The notes under the pieces were generated by a model that was not told the DNA's origin, did not search any database, and saw only the letters and a program-made list of their open reading frames with translations. Positions 7,631 to 16,617 of a stretch of 52,620 nucleotides of DNA are shown piece by piece; positions within the stretch are counted from its first letter, which is position 1, and each line of letters starts with the position of its first letter. The position numbers and the translations under genes were made by a program. Origin of the DNA: Candidatus [Bacteroides] periocalifornicus (GTDB lineage: Bacteria; Bacteroidota; Bacteroidia; Bacteroidales; CAJPTX01); assembly GCA_001421095.1 (NCBI GenBank), contig LIIK01000003.1, positions 1-52,620 on the forward strand, written 5' to 3'.

Positions 7631-9391
7631 CTATAGAGACCACTGGGCCGCCTTGGTGTAATCGTCGTACATGCGGGCGTAGAGTCCTCCTTTGCCCAAG
7701 AGCTCTTGGTGCGTTCCCTGCTCCTCTATTCTCCCTTCTTGCAGAACCACTATCTGGTCTGCCTCCCGAACTGAGGAGAGTCGGTGGGCTATCATCACCA
7801 CGGTCTTTCCACGGGTCAGTCGCTGCAATCCTTGCTGAATCAGCTGCTCATTCTCAGGATCGGCAAATGCAGTGGCTTCATCGAGCAGGATAATGGGGGC
7901 ATCTTTCAGTATGGCCTGGGCTATGGCTATTCGCTGGGTCTCGCCCCCAGAGAGGTAAACGCCATTGGCCCCCAGCGGGGTGTCAACTCCTTGCGGGAAT
8001 TTGGCTATAATATCTTGGCACTGGGCGAGTTCAAGTGCCTCCGAGATTTGCTGCTCTGTGGCTTGCGGATTGGCCAGTAGCAGATTCTCCCGAATGGTGG
8101 TCTTGAACAGATGGGGATTCTGAAATACTATGGCTACGCATCGCATCAATTCCTGCTGAGGGATCTGGCGGATGTCTACTCCTCCTATTGCGATGCTCCC
8201 CTTATCCACCTCCCAGAATCTTGCAATGAGGCGGGCGACGGTGGTCTTTCCGCCTCCTGATGGGCCTACCAATGCGCAGAGTTTCCCCTGGGGAATGGCA
8301 AGGGAGAAGTCTGCAAGTACCCTGGGCGCATCCTTTGTATACGAAAAGCTCACATCACGCAGCGCAATGCTGAACTCTTTGGGTATAGCCGGCGTACCCT
8401 GCACCTCTAGCGGCTTGGTATCAGAAAAAAGCCCATCTATCCGCTCTAGCGCCTCCTGAGTCTGCTGGTAGCCATAGCTCAGGTTCATGATCTTCATCAG
8501 CGTCTGGCTATAGAAGGGCGTTATGAGTACGTAAAAGAGCAGATTCACCACCACCAGATGCCACGGGTTTCCCCAGATAATCAGAATGATAGCCTGTGGG
8601 ATCAAAAGGAGCGGGAAGCTGTTGACTACTACGAGGTAGACCACCATGGGAGCCCGGAGGCTGACGGTGTAGGTCGTAGCCCAATCGCGGTAGCTCTTGA
8701 TAGCGGTATAGAATCGCTTGAAGCTGTATACAGTCTGCTGAAAGGTCTTTACCACGGGTATCCCGCGCACGTATTCCACCGCCTCGGTATTCATATCCTC
8801 CAGCTTGCCCATATACTCTTGCATCTTGCCGCGATTATCGCTCGTGTTCATGAATACGCCAAAGATGAGAAGCGCAACCGAGAGCGGCACCATGCAGAGC
8901 AACCCCATCCGCCAGTCGATAGTAAAGGTCAGGATAAAGGTGACCAGCAAGAGGGTGATGGCGCCCACCAGATCGGGCAGCTGGTGCGCCGTAAACGTAT
9001 GCGTAATGCTAGCATTATCATCTATGATCTTACGCATCCGCCCGACGGTATTCTTCGTGTAAAAACCTAGCGGCATACTCACAGCTCGCTGCATGGCCGC
9101 GTAGCGCATGTTCCGTTCTACGCGGAAAGCTGCAATATGCGAAAAGGTAAGGCCAGTGAAATAGAGCAGCAACCCCGCAACAGCAGTCCCAAAAGCCCAC
9201 CAAGCATATGTGAGTATCTCTGGATTCTCTGGCCCTTCGGAGAGCAGGGATCTTGCTACCAACCACAAGAAAATGAATGGTAGCATACCCACCAGATTCC
9301 CGAGGAAAGAGAAGGCTAGCGCCCAGGGGTAAAAGGCTCGACGCGGCCCCATATAGCGTAAAAGCTGTGCAAGTAGCGAACGAGTGTTCAT
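7631..9391 (-). CDS. ABC half-transporter (permease-ATPase fusion), first subunit
   Basis: Inner-membrane ABC half-transporter of 586 residues from the ATG at 9391, beginning MNTRSLLAQLLRYMG. The frame is open to a TTG at 9418, but that codon lies within the promoter -7 box. Six membrane helices precede the ATPase domain, with Walker A GPSGGGKTT at about 376, signature LSGGETQR at about 480 and Walker B IILLDEATAFADPENE at about 500. The AFADPENE D-loop, in place of the common ASLD, is a feature I associate with the YbtQ/IrtA siderophore-import branch. This is family knowledge, not proof. It is the first gene of the operon with 5837-7570, behind a consensus promoter at 9416-9446. Confidence 0.9.
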   Translation of the reverse strand: MNTRSLLAQLLRYMGPRRAFYPWALAFSFLGNLVGMLPFIFLWLVARSLLSEGPENPEILTYAWWAFGTAVAGLLLYFTGLTFSHIAAFRVERNMRYAAMQRAVSMPLGFYTKNTVGRMRKIIDDNASITHTFTAHQLPDLVGAITLLLVTFILTFTIDWRMGLLCMVPLSVALLIFGVFMNTSDNRGKMQEYMGKLEDMNTEAVEYVRGIPVVKTFQQTVYSFKRFYTAIKSYRDWATTYTVSLRAPMVVYLVVVNSFPLLLIPQAIILIIWGNPWHLVVVNLLFYVLITPFYSQTLMKIMNLSYGYQQTQEALERIDGLFSDTKPLEVQGTPAIPKEFSIALRDVSFSYTKDAPRVLADFSLAIPQGKLCALVGPSGGGKTTVARLIARFWEVDKGSIAIGGVDIRQIPQQELMRCVAIVFQNPHLFKTTIRENLLLANPQATEQQISEALELAQCQDIIAKFPQGVDTPLGANGVYLSGGETQRIAIAQAILKDAPIILLDEATAFADPENEQLIQQGLQRLTRGKTVVMIAHRLSSVREADQIVVLQEGRIEEQGTHQELLGKGGLYARMYDDYTKAAQWSL

Positions 9392-9415
9392 ACAGTAATG
9401 GATTGAATACTGCCA

Positions 9416-9446
9416 CAAAGGTAAGGAAAGAATTATTATTTACAAA
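9416..9446 (-). promoter_or_regulatory. Promoter of the ABC operon
   Basis: On the minus strand TTTG (9443-9446) is followed after exactly 19 nt by TACCTTTG (9416-9423), a full match to the Bacteroidetes sigma-ABfr consensus. The implied start near 9409 gives a leader of about 18 nt to the ATG at 9391. Confidence 0.85.
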
Positions 9447-9568
9447 CACAACTGGCTATATTTACATTGGGTTTTCTTCAGCATATAACCAATGCGCTGT
9501 TAGGGTGTAAACTATGTTACAAATCGCTTTAGACGGCCAGCCAAAAGTTTCCGCTTCTTTCCGTAAAA

Positions 9569-9598
9569 AAAGCCCTCTCGGCGCACCGAGAGGGCTTT
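9569..9598 (-). terminator. Terminator of the M16 peptidase gene
   Basis: A perfect 13-bp stem (AAAGCCCTCTCGG, loop CGCA, complement) lies 20 bp past the stop of the M16 gene on the minus strand. It is followed there by a run of T (the A-tract at 9565-9571 on the plus strand). Confidence 0.85.
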
Positions 9599-9618
9599 AA
9601 AGGCTGAGAAAAATAGGA

Positions 9619-12534
9619 TTAGTAGCCGAATATCTGTTCTTGGGTGAGAATCTTTACTGGGCCAAGCTGCTGAAGTGGCTTTTGGTTGAGCTTCTTAAGA
9701 TCGCCCAGCACTGCATAGTTGTACACCAAAGGCTTGATGTTCTCCTTCTGGAAGGCCTCTATATCGGTTAGGGTGAGCGTTGGCACTTTGGCGAAAAGCT
9801 CAATCCTCGGATCTGAAGAGAGGCCTAACTTCTGCAGACTAAGCCAGTAGTTGGGGATTTGCCGAGCGGAGTAGCGATCAGTCCTCAAGTTCGCCATTAT
9901 GGCATCCTGGGCAACCTTGAACGATTTTTCGGAAAGCGGCATGTTGGCCAGGATCTCATTCATCGCCGTAATAGCGTCACCAAGCTTGTCGGCCTGCGTA
10001 CCCACAAAACTTGTCATTGCATATGGCCGATCTAGGCGAGTGGGCACACTGAAACGGGCGCTGGCGCTGTAAGCCAAGGCTCTCGCCTCCCGTATCTCCT
10101 GGAAGACTATGGCATTCATAGAACCACCGAAATACTCATTGAAGAGGTTGACGGATGGCTGCATATCTAAGCTGTAATACTTGCCAGTGTGGGCATAGTG
10201 CGAGAAGAAGACCTGCGCGCTAGGATAGCTAGCAACGAAAACCTCTGTGGTAGAAGGCTTACGATACTCGAAACTGTGCAGCAGCTTTGGGCTAGGCATG
10301 AGCTGCTCTGGCGCAGGGTGGGCGGCCGTCAGCACCTTCACCGCCTTCTCTTGCCCATCGGGGCTGTAGTAAACCACCTTGTGGGGTAGGCTGAAGAGGC
10401 TCTTCACCTCATCTACAAGCTTCTGCGGATCTAGCCCTTTAAGCTCCTGATTGGATAGTACGGAGTTGAATGGGTTCTCAGGACCATAGTAGGCATAGCT
10501 CCTTACACCCGAAAACATCATATTCATATCGAGCTTGGCATCTGCCCGTTCCTTTAGCGTGCTCTCCGCATAATCGGCATAGAGGGCGGAATCTGGGAGT
10601 AGGGTCTTCAGGTGCTTTTCTACCAGAGCCAGCGTCTCTTCAATATTCTCGTTCAGTCCACTAACGTAGATGCGCGCCTCACGATCTGAAACCCTAAGTG
10701 AATAGCTCGCTGCAAGGCTGTAGAGCTTAGCATTGAACGCCTCGAGGCTCATTTCCTCATCTGAAAGCACATCCATGTAGCCAGCCGCCAGCTCTATGGT
10801 ACGGCTGTGGTTAGTCCCCAGCGGGAAAATGTACTGTACACTGAAAAGCCCGTTGGTGGTATTCTGCGTCTGGAGAACCTCTACGCTATCGCGCAACGGG
10901 TAGACCTGCAGATCTTTTGTGAAATCTACAAACTTCGGCTCAATTGGAGCTGGTTGAGAAAGCTGCACCTCGCGCACAAATTCACTCACTGTGTCGCGAT
11001 TCATCTGGATGGGGGTGATCTTTGGCTTCTCGATCTCTTGGCGTGAGGTATTTTCGCCTAGACGTTTGTAGCTCACTACATAACCGTTATCAACCAGATA
11101 CTTATTCGCCCAAGCTACCACCTGCTCCTTGGTCACAGACTTCATTTTATCCACGCGGTTCACCACGTCAGCCCAGGGAAGCTGCGCCAAGAAAGCGCTC
11201 ACCATTGTGCTCACACGCCCATTGTTGGACTCGAGATTCCGCATAAGATCGGCACGCTCATTGTTCACTATAGAGGAAAGCAGCTCTTCGGAGAAATCGC
11301 CTGCTTTGAGCTTTTTCACCTCCTCCAGTAGCAGGTTGCGCAGATCCTCAAGCTTCTGCCCTTCTAGCGGCGAGCCGCCTAGTATAAAGGCATCATAATC
11401 TACCATGCCCAGGTTGCCCGCAAAGGCCGAAAGAGCCTTGAGTTTCTGAACCACATCAACATCTATAAGCCCCGCAGTGCCATTGTAGAGGAGATTGGCT
11501 ACTACCGTGAGCATCGCATTATCAGGGTCTGCAGCACCAGGGATACGCCATCCTATGTAGAGTTCTTCTGCCTGAGTACCATATACGTTTGCCTCGTACA
11601 CTTGCGTAAGTGGCCCTAGCGGTTGAACATCCAGCCGAGGGATGTTGGGGTTGGGTTGCCATTCGCCAAAGTACTTCCTGATGATGGCCATTACAGAGTC
11701 TGGATTGAAATCTCCAGCCATGCAGATCGCCACGTTATTCGGGCGATAGTAGGTGTCGTAATGCTTCTTAATATTGGTGATGGAGGGGTTCTTGAGGTGT
11801 TCCTGCGTACCAATGGTGGTCTGGGTACCGTAAGGATGCTCAGGGTAAAGATTGGCGATAAGAGAGTCGAGGAGGCGATCACCATCCCTATCCATTGTGG
11901 TGTTCTTTTCCTCGTACACGGCTTCTAGCTCGGTGTGAAAACCTCTAATCACCATGTGCTGGAAGCGGTCGGCCTGGATTTTGGCCCAGTTTTCTACCTG
12001 GTTCGAAGGGATATTCTCCACGTACACCGTCTGGTCAAATGAGGTATAGGCGTTGGTTCCCTGCGCGCCGATAGCTGACATAAGCTTATCATACTCGTTT
12101 GGAATGGAGTACTGCGAGGCCAGGTATGAGACGCTATCGATCTCATGGTACTTGGCTGCACGCTCCGCTGGGTCGGTGAGCTGGCGGTACTCCTCGTAGA
12201 GAGCCTCAATCTGGTCAAGATAGGGCTTCTCGGCCTCGTAGTTCATGGTGCCGTAGCGTGGCGTACCCTTGAACATGAGGTGTTCTAGGTAGTGGGAAAG
12301 CCCCGTGGTCTCTGCCGGATCATTCTTGCTACCCACCCGCACGGCAATATTAGCCTGGATACGGGGTTCATCAGAGTTCACTGAGAGGTAGACCTTTAGC
12401 CCGTTGTCTAGCGTGTAGATTCTGGTACCCATCTGGTCGCCCTGCACAGTTTCGTAGTTCTGCTTGGCTGTGTTGCAAGCGAATACGAATGGCAATACCG
12501 CGATTGCCAAGAGGAACAGTAACTTGGATCTCAT
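9619..12534 (-). CDS. M16 family zinc metallopeptidase, lipoprotein
   Basis: Periplasmic or outer-membrane zinc peptidase of the pitrilysin/PqqL-like M16 family, about 971 residues from the ATG at 12534. The N-terminus (MRSKLLFLLAIAVLPFVFAC) is a lipoprotein signal with the acylated Cys at residue 20. The inverted zinc motif HxxEH appears as HYLEH at about 81-85, with the downstream Glu in an EAVYEEKNT stretch. The usual arrangement of an active N-terminal half and an inactive, structurally similar C-terminal half fits the length. The frame is open to 12567, but that codon sits in the likely -7 box (12565-12572). It is single, ended by the hairpin at 9569-9598. Likely role: degradation of imported or surface peptides. 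Confidence 0.93.
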   Translation of the reverse strand: MRSKLLFLLAIAVLPFVFACNTAKQNYETVQGDQMGTRIYTLDNGLKVYLSVNSDEPRIQANIAVRVGSKNDPAETTGLSHYLEHLMFKGTPRYGTMNYEAEKPYLDQIEALYEEYRQLTDPAERAAKYHEIDSVSYLASQYSIPNEYDKLMSAIGAQGTNAYTSFDQTVYVENIPSNQVENWAKIQADRFQHMVIRGFHTELEAVYEEKNTTMDRDGDRLLDSLIANLYPEHPYGTQTTIGTQEHLKNPSITNIKKHYDTYYRPNNVAICMAGDFNPDSVMAIIRKYFGEWQPNPNIPRLDVQPLGPLTQVYEANVYGTQAEELYIGWRIPGAADPDNAMLTVVANLLYNGTAGLIDVDVVQKLKALSAFAGNLGMVDYDAFILGGSPLEGQKLEDLRNLLLEEVKKLKAGDFSEELLSSIVNNERADLMRNLESNNGRVSTMVSAFLAQLPWADVVNRVDKMKSVTKEQVVAWANKYLVDNGYVVSYKRLGENTSRQEIEKPKITPIQMNRDTVSEFVREVQLSQPAPIEPKFVDFTKDLQVYPLRDSVEVLQTQNTTNGLFSVQYIFPLGTNHSRTIELAAGYMDVLSDEEMSLEAFNAKLYSLAASYSLRVSDREARIYVSGLNENIEETLALVEKHLKTLLPDSALYADYAESTLKERADAKLDMNMMFSGVRSYAYYGPENPFNSVLSNQELKGLDPQKLVDEVKSLFSLPHKVVYYSPDGQEKAVKVLTAAHPAPEQLMPSPKLLHSFEYRKPSTTEVFVASYPSAQVFFSHYAHTGKYYSLDMQPSVNLFNEYFGGSMNAIVFQEIREARALAYSASARFSVPTRLDRPYAMTSFVGTQADKLGDAITAMNEILANMPLSEKSFKVAQDAIMANLRTDRYSARQIPNYWLSLQKLGLSSDPRIELFAKVPTLTLTDIEAFQKENIKPLVYNYAVLGDLKKLNQKPLQQLGPVKILTQEQIFGY

Positions 12535-12564
12535 TACGATTTGTGTATGTGTATAAAGTTGCCG

Positions 12565-12572
12565 CAAAGGTA
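12565..12572 (-). promoter_or_regulatory. Putative -7 box of the M16 gene
   Basis: TACCTTTG on the minus strand, 31 nt before the chosen ATG at 12534. The -33 region (CGTTTCCG) is a weak match to TTTG. Confidence 0.6.
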
Positions 12573-12704
12573 GAAAATTTCTAGCGATAACGGAAACGAA
12601 GCTGCGAGACTTGCGGAATCAGAATAGGAAAAACCTCGTTACGATCCGTATTTCCGTACTTAAAATCCACTTTCCTTTCGAAAATTAGAACTTTTCAGGC
12701 TGTT

Positions 12705-14024
12705 CTACTTAGCTATCATGCTCCGCAATACCCCGTCCATTCGCCTGGCTAACCCCTCGCGCGAATAGGCTGAAATATCACCGTTGGTGCTGGGGATTCC
12801 GCCGTGCGCCTCCTGCTCGAGAGCCAATTGGAGATAATCTGCCAACTTCTCAGCATCATCGCTGGCAAACGTCGCTCCAGAACGGGTACCCTCTACCAAC
12901 TTTGCAGCATCGCCATCCTTGGGGCCAAGCACCACTATAGGTCTACGAGCCGCCAAGTATTCAAAGATCTTCCCGGTGAGAATATCCTTGCTGCGTGGCG
13001 CATCATTAATGCTCAATAGGAGTAAACTCGCAGTCGCCAGCCTAGCAGGCACTGCGCTGTGGAGAATGGGCGAATGGAATTCCACAAACCCCTCTACCCC
13101 ATTCTCTACCACAGACTGGCGAACCTTAGCATCCACAGAACCCACGAATTCAACCTTTACTGAATCGGGCCGTAATCCTCTCTCGCGCATTAATGACAAT
13201 GCCTGCCATAGCAGCACTGGATTGCGGTCAGCATTCAACGAGCCGAGATGGAGTATATTTACACACGTCCTCGGGGTGTAAAGAATGGAATTCTGAAAGT
13301 CCTCCGAATCGTAACCGTTGGGTATCATATAGATACTCCCCTTCACCCGATCCTCAAACTCTCTGAACGTACCTGGCGAAACCGTCGATACGGCTGTAGC
13401 TTCCCGCAGCACAGCATTCTCTAGATGCCTGTGCCTAGAGCGCGCCCAGCGAGTTATGGGTAAATGTTGCGCATAGTCGATATTCACCCAAGGATCGCGG
13501 AAATCAGCCAGCCACGGGATATTCGTCTGTCGGTGCAGCCCGCGCCCTATGAGGTGCATGGAGTGGGGAGGCCCTGTGGTAACCAACACATCCGCCGGAT
13601 TAGCCTTTAACCATCTGGTTAGATAGCGTACCGAGGGGCGAATCCAAAGGAAACGGGCATCGGGAATGAAACAATTCGCCCGAACCCACAGGATAAGCCA
13701 CGAAAACAACGAACGCGTGTTCCGCTCCTGGCTAAGCAGGCCAACTCCCACTGAGGACCTCCCCTTGGATTTCAAATGCTCCAATAGGCGTAGTGGCTCG
13801 AGTATAGGCCGATTGACAAGCTCTACCCCCTCAGGAATACTTCCTGCCAAGCTCTCATCCCTATCGGGAAAGGCTGGGTTGCTCGGCGTATACACCGTAA
13901 CCCGCCAGCCCAGGGGTACGAGGTACTTGACCATCTTCAGCCAGCGCTGTACGCCAGCTCCGCCACAGGGGGGCCAATAGTAGGTGACCAGAAGGAGGTG
14001 AGGCATAGCAGATTCCTTACTCAT
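12705..14024 (-). CDS. Glycosyltransferase family 4 (GT-B fold)
   Basis: Retaining sugar transferase, 439 residues. The N-terminal acceptor domain carries the hallmark LLVTYYWPPCGGAGVQRW near residues 9-27, with a Gly-rich loop. The C-terminal nucleotide-sugar-binding part has KIFEYLAARRPIVVLG, corresponding to the conserved glycosyl-transferase-1 region, although the EX7E motif is not obvious. No membrane segment is visible, so it is probably cytoplasmic or membrane-associated. An ATG six codons downstream (MPHLLLVTYYWPP) is an equally good start. It stands alone, without other polysaccharide genes, so the glycan it builds cannot be told from the context. Confidence 0.85.
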   Translation of the reverse strand: MSKESAMPHLLLVTYYWPPCGGAGVQRWLKMVKYLVPLGWRVTVYTPSNPAFPDRDESLAGSIPEGVELVNRPILEPLRLLEHLKSKGRSSVGVGLLSQERNTRSLFSWLILWVRANCFIPDARFLWIRPSVRYLTRWLKANPADVLVTTGPPHSMHLIGRGLHRQTNIPWLADFRDPWVNIDYAQHLPITRWARSRHRHLENAVLREATAVSTVSPGTFREFEDRVKGSIYMIPNGYDSEDFQNSILYTPRTCVNILHLGSLNADRNPVLLWQALSLMRERGLRPDSVKVEFVGSVDAKVRQSVVENGVEGFVEFHSPILHSAVPARLATASLLLLSINDAPRSKDILTGKIFEYLAARRPIVVLGPKDGDAAKLVEGTRSGATFASDDAEKLADYLQLALEQEAHGGIPSTNGDISAYSREGLARRMDGVLRSMIAK

Positions 14025-14289
14025 GAACAGATTACCGAATAGATCCGTCTGAATTTTTCAAAAATACGAAAAACCTCTCCCCTATGCACATCCACCTATT
14101 CACAAGCGCAATTCGTTCTGCAATCACCTGCTGGAGCTGAAAAATGGCACTACCCGAAAAGACGGTCTAACCATATCAGAACCTCCCGACTACAGTTCCT
14201 CCTGCGAGAGGCCCCCCCCGTTTCCTCAGACCCTAGAGCGGCTTTGCCTCAGCATAGATTCTACACCCACTTCTACGCATGCGCCCCCT

Positions 14290-14982
14290 CTACAGCTCAA
14301 ACATCTCCACGCTATACCCCTTCATATCCATCTGTAGCAATCGGCCATCGAGCTTGGCATTACCGAGCAACCAACCGATAGCCTCGCTGGCCATAACGCT
14401 ACCAACCCACTGGACAGCAGGAGGGTAAACGGCATCAGCACCATGCACCCTAGCCTTAGGTTCTGGGAATACTCCACGGAGGGTAGTACCCCGAACGCCG
14501 TGGAACACTGCCACCTGCCCAGCATACCAGTCAACAGCCCCCCATACTACTGGTATAGACTGTTCCGTAGCATAATCATCTATAAGGTATTGCGTATCAA
14601 AATTATCCGTGCAATCCAGCAGGAGATCTACTTCGTCTATTGCATGGATATTATCTGCCGATAGCCGCATTTTTAAAGGTTCCACCCGCACATCAGCATT
14701 CAGGTGCATGAGCCGCTGAGCTGCAAGGTCTACCTTGTCCAATCCCACATCTGGCGTACCGTAGAGGGTCTGCCTCGGGAGGTTCGATAGTGACACCGTA
14801 TCATTATCAATCAGCACTATTCGCCCCACAAACTGGGATACGAGCAACGGCAGCACGGCAGATCCCAACCCGCCTGCCCCCACCACGGCCACACACGCTC
14901 CCCGTAACCGCTCTAGCCCTCCCTCGCCCATACCGTCCAAAGGGAGGCTACGGGCATAGCGTTCACGGAATACGGACTCCAT
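14290..14982 (-). CDS. E1-like ThiF/MoeB/HesA family adenylyltransferase
   Basis: Member of the ThiF/MoeB fold that adenylates the C-terminus of small sulfur carriers such as ThiS. In 230 residues the ATP-binding parts are intact: GAGGLGS at about 35-41, LSNLPRQ with the conserved Arg at 70, Lys83 and DCTDN at 123-127. The part downstream of FPEP (173-195) normally carries the catalytic Cys and one zinc-binding Cys pair, but has no Cys here; the whole protein has only Cys30 and Cys124. So it may adenylate without forming a thioester, or have diverged. It lies 154 bp downstream of thiH on the same strand, which supports a thiamine role; thiS, thiG and thiC are not in the window. Confidence 0.85.
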   Translation of the reverse strand: MESVFRERYARSLPLDGMGEGGLERLRGACVAVVGAGGLGSAVLPLLVSQFVGRIVLIDNDTVSLSNLPRQTLYGTPDVGLDKVDLAAQRLMHLNADVRVEPLKMRLSADNIHAIDEVDLLLDCTDNFDTQYLIDDYATEQSIPVVWGAVDWYAGQVAVFHGVRGTTLRGVFPEPKARVHGADAVYPPAVQWVGSVMASEAIGWLLGNAKLDGRLLQMDMKGYSVEMFEL

Positions 14983-15136
14983 CGCTAGCTTTTCTGGTTA
15001 ATTTTATCTGTATAGAACCACACATTCCCACTGCCGCACTCCAAACGATGCCCACTCTAGCAAGGTGAAAATCCACTACACCAGCCATTGTTCCTAGCTT
15101 ATTCTCCCGAGCATTGCTCCCACACCTACACCAGAT

Positions 15137-16297
15137 CTACTGTAGCACCCGATCCCAGTCCTTCCACACGGGATCGAATCCCTTGGCTACTAGCATCCTC
15201 TCCACCTCTTCGGGCGAGCGTGCGTCAGATATCTGGAACTGCTCCAGCTCTTTGTTCGGCTTGGCGTACCCTCCTGGTTCTGTGTGCGAACCAGCACTCA
15301 AAGAGGTGATACCCAACGGGAAAGCGTGATCCCTGAAAAAGGCCGACTCTCGTGTGGTGAGCGACATCTCCAGGTTCTCATCAAAGAGACGGTAGGCCGT
15401 TATAATCTGCATCAAGTTCCTATCCTTCACGTGGAATTGCGGTTCAAAGCAACCCGCATGCGGCCTTAGCCGCGGGAAGGCCACAGAGTATTTGCTCTTC
15501 CAGTAAAGGCCCTGCAAGTGGCGGAGGTGCATGGCTACACAGAGCGACTCCACGCGCCAATCCTCAAGCCCCAGCAATGCTCCCAGTCCTATGCGATGCA
15601 CACCTGCAGCTCCTATCCTATCCGGGGTCTCGAGCCTATAACGATAGTCTGCCTTTTTACCCGCAAGGTGGTAGGCGGGGTAGCGAGCCTCATTATAGGT
15701 TTCTTGGTACACGTACACCGCATTCAGCCCTTCTCGCTCGAGTATGGCATACTCCGTAGAGCTCATAGGCTGCACCTCTATTGAGATCTGGGGGAATATT
15801 GGACGTAAGAGTTTTATCGCTTCGCGCAGATAATCGAAACCCGATACCCGATCATGCTCGCCTGTAAGCAGCAGGATGTGTTCAAAACCTAGAGCTCGTA
15901 TACTCTCAGCCTCAGAGAGTATTTCCTCTTGCGTTAGCGTTTTTCTGACGATCCTATTCTGGTAGCTATAGCCGCAGTATACGCAGCTGTTTGAGCACGA
16001 GTTAGACAGGTAGAGCGGCACATATAACGATATTGCCCTCCCGAAGCGCTTCCTTGTCAACCGCTCACTTTCACGGGCCATAGGCTCTAGGTACGGCTCT
16101 GCAGCGGGTGAAATCAATGCGGCGAAGTCGTGCAAATCGGCATCCCCCGCATGGCGCAACGCCCGTTCCACGTCACGCGAGGTGCTATCGTACACCCTGT
16201 TACCGAGTTCCTCCCAGCTGTGCTGGCGAATGGTATGGTAGAACGAACGGTCCGCGATCTCGGCCTCGCGGGCCTGCTGCTCAGGATTTAGCTTCAT
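15137..16297 (-). CDS. thiH: 2-iminoacetate synthase ThiH
   Basis: Radical-SAM enzyme that cleaves tyrosine to dehydroglycine (2-iminoacetate) and p-cresol, supplying the C2-N3 unit for the thiazole ring of thiamine. The cluster-binding CX3CX2C motif is CSNSCVYCGY (Cys at about 101, 105 and 108 from the start used). The C-terminal biotin/thiamine-synthase-associated region is present (SVAFPRLRPHAG, ITSLSAGSHTEPGGY). From the ATG at 16297 the product has 386 residues, close to the family norm; the frame is open to an ATG at 16354 that adds 19 unremarkable residues. It precedes the E1-like gene at 14290-14982 and probably shares its transcript. No TPP riboswitch was recognised upstream. Confidence 0.93.
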   Translation of the reverse strand: MKLNPEQQAREAEIADRSFYHTIRQHSWEELGNRVYDSTSRDVERALRHAGDADLHDFAALISPAAEPYLEPMARESERLTRKRFGRAISLYVPLYLSNSCSNSCVYCGYSYQNRIVRKTLTQEEILSEAESIRALGFEHILLLTGEHDRVSGFDYLREAIKLLRPIFPQISIEVQPMSSTEYAILEREGLNAVYVYQETYNEARYPAYHLAGKKADYRYRLETPDRIGAAGVHRIGLGALLGLEDWRVESLCVAMHLRHLQGLYWKSKYSVAFPRLRPHAGCFEPQFHVKDRNLMQIITAYRLFDENLEMSLTTRESAFFRDHAFPLGITSLSAGSHTEPGGYAKPNKELEQFQISDARSPEEVERMLVAKGFDPVWKDWDRVLQ

Positions 16298-16476
16298 GGC
16301 AGTGATTTTTTTACCGTTCGACAAACTATCATCTTCCAGCGCCTCTCCATTCACGTGCTGCCTGCTCTAATGCGCTTCACCCCGTTCCGTACCTCTACTA
16401 TCCATAGAGACGCCCTGTATGGTTGGGTAGGCTACCAAATCAACTAACTTGTGGATAGCCCCCAGCAATTCAAAGG

Positions 16477-16484
16477 CAAAGGTA
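16477..16484 (-). promoter_or_regulatory. Putative -7 box upstream of thiH
   Basis: TACCTTTG on the minus strand in an AT-rich pocket between fabG and thiH. A well-spaced -33 TTTG was not found. It would give a leader of more than 110 nt before thiH. Confidence 0.45.
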
Positions 16485-16559
16485 GCAAAATAATTGCAAT
16501 GCCCCGCATCAATTCTGCCTCCCACGCTACCGTCCTTCTCCGCTCCGTAACCAAAGGAC

Positions 16560-16597
16560 AAAAATAGGCCCCGGGGGCATACTACCCTCAGGGCCTA
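16560..16597 (-). terminator. Terminator downstream of fabG
   Basis: On the minus strand TAGGCCC and GGGCCTA pair around a GC-rich loop that may pair further, and five T follow. It begins about 20 bp past the fabG stop and separates fabG from thiH. Confidence 0.7.
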
Positions 16598-16617
16598 CTA
16601 ACCTCCCGCGTGGAGTG

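Noticed and set aside
14025..14289. Small gene between the glycosyltransferase and the ThiF-like gene
   Set aside because: No frame with coding character and no recognisable hairpin plus T-tract.
16355..16500. TPP riboswitch upstream of thiH
   Set aside because: Neither the CTGAGA nor the ACCTGATCTGG-like core of the thi-box was found on the minus strand.
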